In this document: one piece after another, positions 50,429 through 58,262 of the stretch
Position numbering within the stretch: position 1 is the first letter of the stretch
How the letters are laid out: each line of letters opens with the position of its first letter
Source: JAXMCI01 sp046349435
GTDB taxonomy: Bacteria > Pseudomonadota > Alphaproteobacteria > Dongiales > Dongiaceae
Assembly: GCA_046349435.1 (NCBI GenBank)
Contig: JAXMCI010000004.1
Location: 124,001 to 188,000, forward strand
Length of the DNA: 64,000 bases
Direction of reading: 5' to 3'
Translations under genes and position numbers: made by a program
Notes under the pieces: generated by a model
What the model saw: only the letters and a program-made list of their open reading frames with translations
Told to the model about the DNA's origin: nothing
Database searches by the model: none

Positions 50429-52926
50429 AGGCGCCGCTGCAGGACTACCGCGCCAAGCGCGACTTCGCCCGCACGCCGGAGCCGTCGGGCGACGCCCGGC
50501 CGGCGACGAAGGGCGGCAACAGCTTCGTCATCCAGAAGCACGCGGCCCGCCGCATGCACTACGACTTCCGCCTCGAGCTCGGCGGCGTGCTGAAGAGCTG
50601 GGCGGTGCCCGAGGGGCCGAGCCTGGTGCCCGGCCGCAAGCGGCTCGCCGTCCATGTCGAGGACCATCCGCTGGACTATGGCGGCTTCGAGGGCGTCATC
50701 CCCGAGGGCGAGTATGGCGGCGGCACGGTGATGATCTGGGACCGCGGCACCTGGCAGCCGGAGAAGGACCCGGAGCGGGCCTACGCCAAGGGCCATCTCA
50801 AGTTCCGCCTGGACGGCGAAGCTGCAGGACGCCGGCATCTCGTGCGCATGGCCAAGAAGCCGCGCGAAGCAGGAGGCGTGGCTGCTGATCAAGTCGGACG
50901 ACGCGGCGGCGCGCCCCGAGGCGCGCCCGACATCGTCGTCGAGCGGCCGCTCTCGGTCGCGACCGACGCGATCTCGACGCCATCGCCCGCGACCAGGACC
51001 GCGTCTGGTCCTCGAGCGAGGGCGAGGTCGCGCCGGCCAAGGCGAAGCGCGCCCGCCGCGAAGCCCGCGGCCGCGGTGCTGAGACCCGTCGATCCTGCCG
51101 AAGGCCCGGGGCGGGCCGCCATGCCGGGCTTTGTCGAGCCCAGCCTCGCCACGGCGGCCGAGCATTCGCCGAAGGGGGCCGGCTGGGGCCACGAGATCAA
51201 GTACGACGGCTACCGCGTGCAGCTGCGGCTGCAGGACGGCGCCGTGCGCATCCTGACCCGCAGCGGCCTCGACTGGACCGACCGCTTCGCCCCGCTCGCC
51301 CGTGCCGCCGCAGCGGTGCCGGCGCGGGCAGCGGTGATCGACGGCGAGGTGGTGGTCGAGGCGGAGGGCGGCATCGCCAGCTTCACCGCGCTGGTCGAGG
51401 CGCTGAAGACCGGCTCCGGCCGGCTGCTGCTCTACGCCTTCGACCTGCTCCATCTCGACGGCTGGGACCTGCGCGAGGCGCCGCTCGCGGCGCGCAAGGC
51501 GGCCCTCGCCCAGCTGGTCGCCGCCGCCGGGCCGGCCAGCGGCCTGCGCTACAGCGAGCATCTCGAGGGCGACGGCGACACCATCTTCCGCCATGCCTGC
51601 CGGCTCGGGCTCGAGGGCATCGTCTCGAAGAAGCTCGCCGCCCCCTACCGCTCCGGCCGGGTCGCCACCTGGCTGAAGCGCAAATGCGCCGACCGCGATC
51701 CCTTCGTCATTGCCGGCTACGTCGCCTCCTCGGTGGCGCGCCAGTCGGTCGGCGCGCTGGTACTGGGCGAGCACCAGGACGGCCGGCTGGCACCGGTCGG
51801 CCATGTCGGCAGCGGCTTCACCGCCGAGAGCGCGCGCGAGCTGTGGCGCCGGCTCGACCCGCTGCGTCGCAAGGCGCCGGTCTTCAAGGACCCCAATGCC
51901 GAGGGCAAGGGCGTGGTCTGGGTCGAGCCGCGGCTGGTCGCCGAGATCGAGTATCGCGGCCGCTCCGCCAACGGCCTGATCCGCCACGCCGTGTTCCGCG
52001 AGCTGGCGGAAGGCCGCGACCCCGCCGCCATCGCCGGCGCGCCGCCGCGCTCGCGCGGCAAGCAGGAGGCGTCGATGCCGGTGAAGCTCACCAACCCGGG
52101 CCGGCTGCTCTGGCCGGAGCAGGGCATCACCAAGCAGGGCCTGGCCGAGTTCTACGCCGAGATCGCGCCCTGGATCCTGCCGCACGTCGCCGGCCGGCCG
52201 CTGAGCCTGGTGCGCTGCCCGGAGGGCGTCGGCAAGGACTGCTTCTTCCAGAAGCATCGCTGGGCCGGCATCGGCGCCGGCGTCCGCCAGGTCGCGGTGC
52301 CCGGCGACGAGGAGCCGATGCTGGCGATCGACGATCTCGAGGGGCTGCTGGCGCTGGTCCAGGCCGGCGTGCTCGAGATCCACCCCTGGGGCGCGACGGC
52401 CGATGCGCCCGATCGCCCCGACCGCGCCACTATCGACCTCGATCCCGGCGAGGGCGTGCCGTGGGAGCGGGTCATCGCGGCGGCGCTCGAGGTGCGCGAC
52501 CGGCTCGCCGCCGACGGGCTGGCGAGCTTCGTCAAGACCACCGGCGGCAAGGGCCTGCACGTCGTCTTCCCGCTGCGGCCCGAGGCCGGCTGGGACGCGC
52601 TCAAGGCCTACACCAGGGGCCTCGCCGAGCGCATGGCCGCCGACCACCCCGACCGCTACACCGCCAACATGGCCAAGCGCGTGCGCGACCGCCGCATCTT
52701 CGTCGACTACCTGCGCAACGGCCTCGGCGCCACGGCAGTCGGCGCCTACTCGACCCGCGCCCGCCCCGGCGCCGCCGTCGCCACCCCGCTCGCCTGGGAG
52801 GAGCTCGGCCCCGGCATCCGCGCCGACCACTTCACCATCGAGAACCTCCCCCGCCGCCTCGCCTTCCTCGACCGCGACCCGTGGGAGGCAATCGCCACCC
52901 TCGACCAGCGCCTGCCCGGTGCATGA
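50425..52926 (+). CDS. ligD: Multifunctional DNA ligase D (phosphoesterase-ligase-polymerase)
   Basis: This 833-residue NHEJ enzyme has three domains in the usual LigD order. The 3'-phosphoesterase domain (residues 30-165) contains FVIQKHAARRMHYDFRLELG. The ATP-dependent ligase domain (about 220-520) has the nucleotidyl Lys in HEIKYDGYR at residue 259 and EGIVSKKL. The primase-polymerase domain (551-833) starts KLTNPGRLLWPEQGITKQGL and includes the catalytic DLDPGEG and FVKTTGGKGLHVVFPL. It seals Ku-bound ends after trimming and filling. Residues about 131-212 (50815-51060) read as unrelated Arg/Ala-rich sequence because several small deletions shift the frame and then cancel; neighbouring frames restore the expected phosphoesterase end and linker. 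ATG 50425 overlaps the VOC stop. Confidence 0.93.
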   Translation: MKAPLQDYRAKRDFARTPEPSGDARPATKGGNSFVIQKHAARRMHYDFRLELGGVLKSWAVPEGPSLVPGRKRLAVHVEDHPLDYGGFEGVIPEGEYGGGTVMIWDRGTWQPEKDPERAYAKGHLKFRLDGEAAGRRHLVRMAKKPREAGGVAADQVGRRGGAPRGAPDIVVERPLSVATDAISTPSPATRTASGPRARARSRRPRRSAPAAKPAAAVLRPVDPAEGPGRAAMPGFVEPSLATAAEHSPKGAGWGHEIKYDGYRVQLRLQDGAVRILTRSGLDWTDRFAPLARAAAAVPARAAVIDGEVVVEAEGGIASFTALVEALKTGSGRLLLYAFDLLHLDGWDLREAPLAARKAALAQLVAAAGPASGLRYSEHLEGDGDTIFRHACRLGLEGIVSKKLAAPYRSGRVATWLKRKCADRDPFVIAGYVASSVARQSVGALVLGEHQDGRLAPVGHVGSGFTAESARELWRRLDPLRRKAPVFKDPNAEGKGVVWVEPRLVAEIEYRGRSANGLIRHAVFRELAEGRDPAAIAGAPPRSRGKQEASMPVKLTNPGRLLWPEQGITKQGLAEFYAEIAPWILPHVAGRPLSLVRCPEGVGKDCFFQKHRWAGIGAGVRQVAVPGDEEPMLAIDDLEGLLALVQAGVLEIHPWGATADAPDRPDRATIDLDPGEGVPWERVIAAALEVRDRLAADGLASFVKTTGGKGLHVVFPLRPEAGWDALKAYTRGLAERMAADHPDRYTANMAKRVRDRRIFVDYLRNGLGATAVGAYSTRARPGAAVATPLAWEELGPGIRADHFTIENLPRRLAFLDRDPWEAIATLDQRLPGA

Positions 52927-52969
52927 GCGCAGCAGGGCGCAGCACCTGCGGTGGAGAGGCAGCATGATT

Positions 52970-53050
52970 CACGCGGAGACGCGGAGGCGCAGAGAAGATT
53001 TGTGCGAGCTTGGCCGGTGCGCCCCTCCGCGGCCTCCGCGCCTCCGCGTG
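52970..53050. repeat. CGCGGAG-type intergenic inverted repeat, copy 2
   Basis: The left arm begins CACGCGGAGACGCGGAGGCG (52970), and the right arm ends CTCCGCGCCTCCGCGTG (53050). They are inverse copies with a few mismatches around a centre of about 30 bases. It separates the convergent ligD and exonuclease genes. Relatives lie at 41816-41879 and 49089-49115. Confidence 0.65.
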
Positions 53051-53095
53051 CCAATAATCCTGCTTCTCCGCTGCGCCGCGGCCTGATAGTTGCCC

Positions 53096-53965
53096 TCAGC
53101 CGGCTGCCGCCATCCCCTCCAGCCGCTCGGCGAGCCGGTTCAGCTCCCAGTCGCGCGCCAGCGCCGCGGCGTCCCCCCAGCGCGGCCGCTGGTCGGGCAG
53201 CGGCGGCAGCGGGGCCGCGGCGTTCATCGTCGCGATGCGGCGGTAGAGCCGCAGCTCCTCGGCCTGGCCGGCGAGCCGGCCCTCGGCGAGGATCGCCTCC
53301 AGGGTGCCGTGGCGGCGCAGCAGGCTGGCCGCACCCTTCTCGCCGATGCCGCGCGCGCCGGGAATCTTGTCCGAGGGGTCGCCGCGCAGCGCGATGAAGT
53401 CCGGCACCTGGCGCGGCTCGACGCCGTAGCGCTCGCGCACCTCGGCCGGGCCGATGCGCGCCATCTCGCCGCCCTTCACCGGATGCAGGATGGTGGTGCG
53501 CCCGGAGGCCAGCTGGAAGGCGTCGCGGTCGCCGCTCGCCACCAGCACGCTGCCGTCGCGCGCCTCCTCGAAGGCGACGGCCGCGGCGAGGAAGTCGTCC
53601 GCCTCGAAGCCGGCGTGCTTGGCGACCGGGAAGCCGAAGGCGGCGACGAGCTCGGGCAGCACGCCGAGCTGCTCGACGATCTCGGCGTCGAAGCGGCGGC
53701 CACCCTGGTAGGCCGGGAACAGGATGTGGCGCTCGGTCGGCGCGTCGAGCGTGTCCCAGCCGACCAGCACGGCGCGCGGCCGCTCCGCCTCCCACAGCCG
53801 GATCAGCGTGCTGGCGAAGCCCAGGATCGCGCCGCCGCCCTTGCCGCCCTTGCGGCGCACCGTCTTCGGCACGCCGTGATAGGCGCGGTGCGCGAACGAG
53901 TCGCCGTCGACCGCCAGCAGCGGCCGCGGCGCCGCCGCGCCCGCCGTCGGTCCTCCGGCCGTCAC
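53096..53965 (-). CDS. 5'-3' exonuclease (PolI N-terminal / flap endonuclease family)
   Basis: This 289-residue FEN-type nuclease corresponds to the 5' nuclease domain of DNA polymerase I without the polymerase. It has LLAVDGDSFAHRAYHGVPKT with the first metal-binding Asp, FEADDFLAAAVAFEEARDG, VLVASGDRDAFQLAS with two more acidic residues, and the helix-hairpin-helix LRGDPSDKIPGARGIGEKGA. It removes 5' flaps or RNA primers. GTG 53965 is the start, overlapping the stop of the upstream hydrolase gene (GTGA). Standing beside ligD, it could take part in end processing, but this is inference. Confidence 0.9.
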   Translation of the reverse strand: MTAGGPTAGAAAPRPLLAVDGDSFAHRAYHGVPKTVRRKGGKGGGAILGFASTLIRLWEAERPRAVLVGWDTLDAPTERHILFPAYQGGRRFDAEIVEQLGVLPELVAAFGFPVAKHAGFEADDFLAAAVAFEEARDGSVLVASGDRDAFQLASGRTTILHPVKGGEMARIGPAEVRERYGVEPRQVPDFIALRGDPSDKIPGARGIGEKGAASLLRRHGTLEAILAEGRLAGQAEELRLYRRIATMNAAAPLPPLPDQRPRWGDAAALARDWELNRLAERLEGMAAAG

Positions 53966-54831
53966 TGCCCCTTCACATGCTCCAGGAAGTGCAGCACGTC
54001 GCTGGTGAACTGCTCGGGGTCCTGGATGAAGGAGAAGTGGCTGACCTGCGGCTGGATGAGCAGCCCGGCATTGGGAATGTGGTCCGCCATGAAGAGGGTG
54101 TTCTCGCGCTGGATCGCCTCGTCGTGGTCGGCGTCGACGATCCAGGTCGGCGTCGTGATCTTCGCCAGGTCGGCCGCCGTCCAGTGCGGCTGCGAGGCCC
54201 ACATGTGGCTGATCTGGTCGACGAAGGCCGCGTACTCCTTGGGCGTCGCCGACAGCGCCTCGTATTCCTTCTCGGCGCGCGCGATGTAGGCGGTGAAGAC
54301 GGGACTCTGGCCGACGTCCTTGACGCCGCTCGGATCGGAGTTGGCGGCGAAGGCGAACAGCTTGCTGATCCGCGTCGGGTGGCGCATCGCGATGTCGAGG
54401 CCGAGGATGGCGCCGTCGCTCCAGCCGACGATCGCCGCCTTGTCGATCTTCAGCGCGTCCATCAGCCCGACCACGTCGTCGGCCATCAGGTCGTAGCCGT
54501 AGGGCCGCGCGTCGCGCGTGCTGCGGCCGTGGCCGCGGCTGTCCATGACGATGACCCGGTACTTCTGCGCCAGCGCCGGCACCTGCTTGCCCCAATAGGC
54601 ACTGTTGGCCAGCCCGCCATGCAGCAGGATTACCGGCTCGCCCTGGCCGAAGCTGGCGTACCAGATCTTGATGCCGTTGACCGGCAGATACCCGCTGGCG
54701 TCGGCCTGCGGCAGGGTCGGCATGTCGGGCAGCGTCATCCATTGCGGCTCGGCCGCTGCGGCGGCACCGCCGGTCGCCAGCAGCAGGCACAGCAGGAAGG
54801 CCAGTCGGCGCGCCACCATCGTCGTCTCCAT
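53962..54831 (-). CDS. Exported alpha/beta hydrolase
   Basis: This 289-residue protein has a Sec signal peptide (VARRLAFLLCLLLATGGAAA, cleaved near residue 27) and an alpha/beta hydrolase fold. The oxyanion region is PVILLHGGLANSAYWGKQVP, then VIVMDSRGHGRSTRD. The nucleophile elbow reads AIVGWSDGAILGLDIA, with Ser replaced in register by the Ser of GWSDG. WIVDADHDEAIQREN gives the acid Asp, and PQVSHFSFIQDP the catalytic His. The substrate is unknown. It is transcribed with the exonuclease gene, a surprising functional pair. Its promoter region faces the lytic transglycosylase. Confidence 0.86.
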   Translation of the reverse strand: METTMVARRLAFLLCLLLATGGAAAAAEPQWMTLPDMPTLPQADASGYLPVNGIKIWYASFGQGEPVILLHGGLANSAYWGKQVPALAQKYRVIVMDSRGHGRSTRDARPYGYDLMADDVVGLMDALKIDKAAIVGWSDGAILGLDIAMRHPTRISKLFAFAANSDPSGVKDVGQSPVFTAYIARAEKEYEALSATPKEYAAFVDQISHMWASQPHWTAADLAKITTPTWIVDADHDEAIQRENTLFMADHIPNAGLLIQPQVSHFSFIQDPEQFTSDVLHFLEHVKGQ

Positions 54832-54917
54832 CGCAGGATGCGGCCGTCATGCTAAGCCGCCGCCGCGCCGGGCGGCAAGCGCCGGCCCGGAAGAGAATCC
54901 CTCGCAGGCCGCCCTCG

Positions 54918-54946
54918 TTGGCAGGCCGGTCCGATTCTGCTACCGT
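54918..54946 (+). promoter_or_regulatory. Promoter of the lytic transglycosylase gene
   Basis: TTGGCA (54918-54923), 17 bases, TACCGT (54941-54946). Transcription would begin near 54953 and the chosen ATG is at 55036. The -10 equals that of the DUF917 island promoter. Confidence 0.55.
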
Positions 54947-55035
54947 CCGGACTTGGACCGCCGAGGGTGGGGACGCTCCGGCAGCGGCGGTCCTGCTGCG
55001 CTTTTGCGGACGTCCAGCACGGCAGGGGTCATCGG

Positions 55036-56280
55036 ATGCGCGAGTCGACCAACGATTACGGGCAGCAGTTCGATGGCTTCCTGCGCACCTTCCGGCCGCG
55101 CGAGATCATCCTGCGTTCCGAAGGCAAGGTGCACTGCGTCCGGCTCTCCTCGCGCTTCCAGATGGCGGTCGCCGCGCTGCTGGTGCTGGCGGCGCTGTGG
55201 TCGGTGTGGAGCTCCTTCGGCTGGCTGGTGAGCCAGTATCGCCTTGCCACCATGGCGCCCGAGCTGCGCCAGACGCGCGAGGCCTACAGCCAGCTGCTCG
55301 GCGAGGTGCAGGAGAGCTATCGTCAGATGGCCAGCCTGGCCGACGACCTGCAGGACAATGGCGCGGCCGCGGGCGACGCGGCCGGCAAGGAGGGTGCCGT
55401 GCCGCCGGCGGTGGCCGCGGCGCGCGCCGCCCTGAAGCAGCGGCTGGCCGGCTTCCAGAGCGACATGCAGCGGCTCTCCGACCTCAACCGCACCCTCACC
55501 GACCAGATCGCCGGCCTGACGCAGAAGCTGCAGGCGAGCGAGGTCGAGCGGCAGAAGCTGGCGAGCGCCGGCGGCGAGCTCGAGGACCGGGTGCGGCGCC
55601 TCAGCCTGGCGCTGGCCGATGCCGGCGACGAGCGCCAGACGATGAACCACAGGATCGCCAGCCTGGAGGGGCAGGTGGCGCTGTCGCAGCGCACCCAGCA
55701 GGTGCTGGTCACCGCCGTCGAGCAGGCCCAGGCCAGCGGGCCGCTGACCCACGACGCCGCCCTGAACCTCTATCCCATGCACCGGCTGTGGAACGGCAAC
55801 GGGCCGGAGGATGCGCTGGTCCTGGCGGTGATGCGCCAGGAGAGCAACTTCTCGATGGCGGCGGTCAGCCCGGCCGGCGCGCAGGGGCTGATGCAGCTGA
55901 TGCCCGACACGGCGCGCTACGTCGCCGACCGGCTCAACATCGGCTACCAGCCGGAGCGGCTCGGCACCGACGCCGACCTCAACATCTCGCTCGGCCGCGC
56001 CTATCTCGACCAGCTGCTCAACCTGTTCGACCGCTCCTACGTGCTGGCGATCGCCGCCTACAATGCCGGCCCGGCCCGCGTGCTCGAGTGGATGCGCCGC
56101 TACGGCGACCCGCGCGACCCCGCGGTCGACGTCAAGGCCTGGGTCAAGTCGATCCCCTTCGTCGAGACCCGCATCTACGTCCAGCGGGTGATGAAGAACC
56201 TGCAGGACTACCGCGACGCCCTCGGCCCGGCGCCCGACGAGCGCTGCATGGTCACCGCCGCCGTGAGCCGGGCCTCCTAG
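55036..56280 (+). CDS. Membrane-anchored coiled-coil lytic transglycosylase
   Basis: This 414-residue protein has a short cytoplasmic N-terminus (FRPREIILRSEGKVHCVRLS), a membrane helix at about 43-66 (MAVAALLVLAALWSVWSS), a periplasmic coiled coil at about 70-240 (QTREAYSQLLGEVQESYRQM and following), and a C-terminal SLT domain. The SLT motif is VMRQESNFSMAAVSPAGAQG with catalytic Glu at residue 269, then LMQLMPDTARYVADRL and AIAAYNAGPARVLEWMRRYG. It cleaves peptidoglycan glycan strands to 1,6-anhydro ends. The N-terminal architecture is the one seen in M23 peptidases of this bacterial group, here joined to an SLT domain. The start ATG 55036 is preferred; an upstream frame from 54967 lies in the leader. 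Confidence 0.9.
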   Translation: MRESTNDYGQQFDGFLRTFRPREIILRSEGKVHCVRLSSRFQMAVAALLVLAALWSVWSSFGWLVSQYRLATMAPELRQTREAYSQLLGEVQESYRQMASLADDLQDNGAAAGDAAGKEGAVPPAVAAARAALKQRLAGFQSDMQRLSDLNRTLTDQIAGLTQKLQASEVERQKLASAGGELEDRVRRLSLALADAGDERQTMNHRIASLEGQVALSQRTQQVLVTAVEQAQASGPLTHDAALNLYPMHRLWNGNGPEDALVLAVMRQESNFSMAAVSPAGAQGLMQLMPDTARYVADRLNIGYQPERLGTDADLNISLGRAYLDQLLNLFDRSYVLAIAAYNAGPARVLEWMRRYGDPRDPAVDVKAWVKSIPFVETRIYVQRVMKNLQDYRDALGPAPDERCMVTAAVSRAS

Positions 56281-56303
56281 GACGGAAATCCCGGACCCGC
56301 CCT

Positions 56304-56328
56304 CCCTCTCCCGCGGCGCGGGAGAGGG
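56304..56328. terminator. Bidirectional hairpin between convergent genes
   Basis: CCCTCTCCCGC (56304-56314), loop GGC, GCGGGAGAGGG (56318-56328) is a perfect 11-bp stem, followed by GCGGGGTGAGGG. The stem and its trailing sequence are a widespread intergenic repeat in high-GC Proteobacteria. It lies between the lytic transglycosylase and hsp20 stops. Confidence 0.7.
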
Positions 56329-56361
56329 GCGGGGTGAGGGCCGTTCCGCGCGCGCCGCGGA

Positions 56362-56979
56362 TCAGGAGGATTTCGCGCCGGAGCCGCCGCCCGACGGCTT
56401 TCCCTGTCCCTGCGACTGCGTTCCCTGGCCGCTGCCGCCCTCGATCTGCGCGGCCTGCCCGCCCTGGCCGGCGCCGCCCTGCACCTGGCCGCCCTGCACC
56501 TGGATGCGGCGGGAGCGCTGCTGCCGCTCGCTCTTCGGCACGGTGACGGTCAGCACGCCGTTGTCGAAGCGGGCCTGGACCTGGTCGGGCTCGGCCGGGA
56601 AGGGCAGCCGCAGCGACCGCTGGAAGCGGCCGTAGGAGCGCTCGACGAAGTGGTAGTTCTCCTGCTCGTCCTTGCGCTCGTGCTTCTTCTCGCCGCGGAT
56701 CGTCAGCAAATCGTCCTCGAGCGTGACCTCGACGTCCTGCTCCGACACGCCGGGCAGCTCGGCGGTGATGCGCAGCTCCTTCTCGGTCTCGGCCACGTCC
56801 ATGTGGGCGTTGACCGGCGCGCCGCCCGCGCCCTGCCCTTCGCCGCGCCCGGCCGGCAGCCCGGCGCCGCGGAAGACGTCGTCCACCATGCGGTTGATCT
56901 CGCGATGCAGCGAAAGGAACGGATCCCCGCCGCCGAGAAGGCCGCCGCCGGCATAGGGGTTCATCCAGTTGCGTGCCAT
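56362..56979 (-). CDS. Hsp20/alpha-crystallin family small heat shock protein
   Basis: This 205-residue chaperone prevents aggregation of unfolded proteins. The alpha-crystallin domain spans about 55-150 (VNAHMDVAETEKELRITAEL, PGVSEQDVEVTLEDDLLTIR, FQRSLRLPFPAEPDQVQARF, DNGVLTVTVPK). It is followed by an I-x-V motif (RIQVQ) and then a long Gly/Gln-rich low-complexity tail of about 45 residues (GGQVQGGAGQGGQ and on), which is unusual; most relatives end soon after the I-x-I. ATG 56979 (MARNWMNPYAGG) was chosen, with GCGAGGCGACC upstream. No recognisable sigma-32 promoter was found in the 164 bases upstream. Confidence 0.92.
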   Translation of the reverse strand: MARNWMNPYAGGGLLGGGDPFLSLHREINRMVDDVFRGAGLPAGRGEGQGAGGAPVNAHMDVAETEKELRITAELPGVSEQDVEVTLEDDLLTIRGEKKHERKDEQENYHFVERSYGRFQRSLRLPFPAEPDQVQARFDNGVLTVTVPKSERQQRSRRIQVQGGQVQGGAGQGGQAAQIEGGSGQGTQSQGQGKPSGGGSGAKSS

Positions 56980-57143
56980 GGTCGCCTCGCTTTTGTCCGT
57001 GCAGGAACCGATGGGTCGCTGCACCGGTCGGGCCGCGACCCTCTGCTGTCGGGCCAGCCGGCGCCGTCCCATCGGGATGGCCGGTGAACAGCCGCCGGCT
57101 GCGCCTGTTCCCCCGCGGCATCCGGCGGCCCCGCGGCGTAGCG

Positions 57144-58262
57144 CTACCCCAGCCGCCGCCGGAACAGCCAGGTCGCCGCCGCCATTGCGGCGATGCCGAT
57201 CAGCGTCATCGGCCAGAGCTGCGGCCAGGCGACCGACCAGGGCATGTCCTGCAGGAACAGGCCGCGCGCCAGCACCATCATGTAGCGGATCGGGTTGATC
57301 CGGGTCAGCAGCTGCGCCCAGCCCGGCATGTTGGCGATCGGCGTGGCGAAGCCCGACAGGGTGACCGCCGGGGCGAGGAACAGGAAGACGCCGAGGATCG
57401 CCTGCTGCTGCGTCTGGGCCACCGCCGAGATGGCGAGGCCGAGCGCCACGCCGGAGAGCAGGAACAGCGCCAGCGACAGCTCGAGGAGCGCCAGGCTGCC
57501 GACGAACGGCACGCCGAACCAGGCGACGGCGACGAGCGCGATCAGGTTGGCCTCGAGCAGCCCGACCGCCAGCCCGGGCAGGATCTTGCCGACCAGGATC
57601 TCGGCCGGGCGCAGCGGCGTCACCAGCAGCTGCTCGAAGGTGCCGAGCTCGCGCTCGCGCGCCACCGACAGCGAGGTCACCAGCATGGCGACGATCATGC
57701 TGAGCACCGCGGTGAGGCCGGGCAGGATGAACCAGCGGCTCTCCAGGGTCGGGTTGTACCAGGCGCGCAGCGCGACCTCGGCGCCGCCGCCGCCGGGCCG
57801 CCCCGCCTCCTCCTGGTTGAAGGCCGCGACGATCGACGCGGCGTAGCCCTGGACGATCAGCGCCGTGTTGGAGCGCCGTCCGTCGATCAGCAGCTGCACC
57901 TCGGCCGGCCGCCCGGCCGCGAGGTCGGCCGAGAAGGTCTGGCCGATGTGGAGGACCGCCAGCACGCGCTGCTCGGTGATCGCCGCCGCGACCTCCTCGG
58001 GCCGGGCGAAGCTGCCGGCCGGCGCGAAGGCGGCGGAATCGGCGAAGCGCTGCAGCAGCGCGCTCGCCCGGCCGCCGCCATCCTCGACCCAGAGCCCGAG
58101 CGGCACCGCCCTGACGTCGAAGGTGGCAGCGTAGGCGAAGACCAGCGTCTGGATCAGCGGCGGCACGATCACCACCATGCGGCTCTTCCGGTCGCGCAGC
58201 AGCGCCAGGAACTCCTTCACCACCAGCGCCCAGACGCGCCCGGCGATCGCCGCGGCGCGCAT
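57144..58262 (-). CDS. ABC-2 type export permease (YbhR-like)
   Basis: This 372-residue permease has a membrane helix near the N-terminus (MVVIVPPLIQTLVFAYAATF), a periplasmic domain of about 120 residues, then five membrane helices (LPGLTAVLSMIVAMLVTSLS and on). RERELGTFEQLLVTPLRPAE is the ABC-2 signature. It ends INPIRYMMVLARGLFLQDM-like (RINPIRYMMVLARGLF). Its ATG shares a base with the stop of the other permease. With the partner permease, double ATPase and HlyD-type protein it forms a YbhGFSR-like exporter for drugs or lipids. Confidence 0.9.
   Translation of the reverse strand: MRAAAIAGRVWALVVKEFLALLRDRKSRMVVIVPPLIQTLVFAYAATFDVRAVPLGLWVEDGGGRASALLQRFADSAAFAPAGSFARPEEVAAAITEQRVLAVLHIGQTFSADLAAGRPAEVQLLIDGRRSNTALIVQGYAASIVAAFNQEEAGRPGGGGAEVALRAWYNPTLESRWFILPGLTAVLSMIVAMLVTSLSVARERELGTFEQLLVTPLRPAEILVGKILPGLAVGLLEANLIALVAVAWFGVPFVGSLALLELSLALFLLSGVALGLAISAVAQTQQQAILGVFLFLAPAVTLSGFATPIANMPGWAQLLTRINPIRYMMVLARGLFLQDMPWSVAWPQLWPMTLIGIAAMAAATWLFRRRLG

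Noticed and set aside
50815..51060. LigD residues 131-212 as a novel Arg-rich insertion domain
   Set aside because: The neighbouring frames give the normal phosphoesterase end and linker, so the segment is a product of compensating indels.
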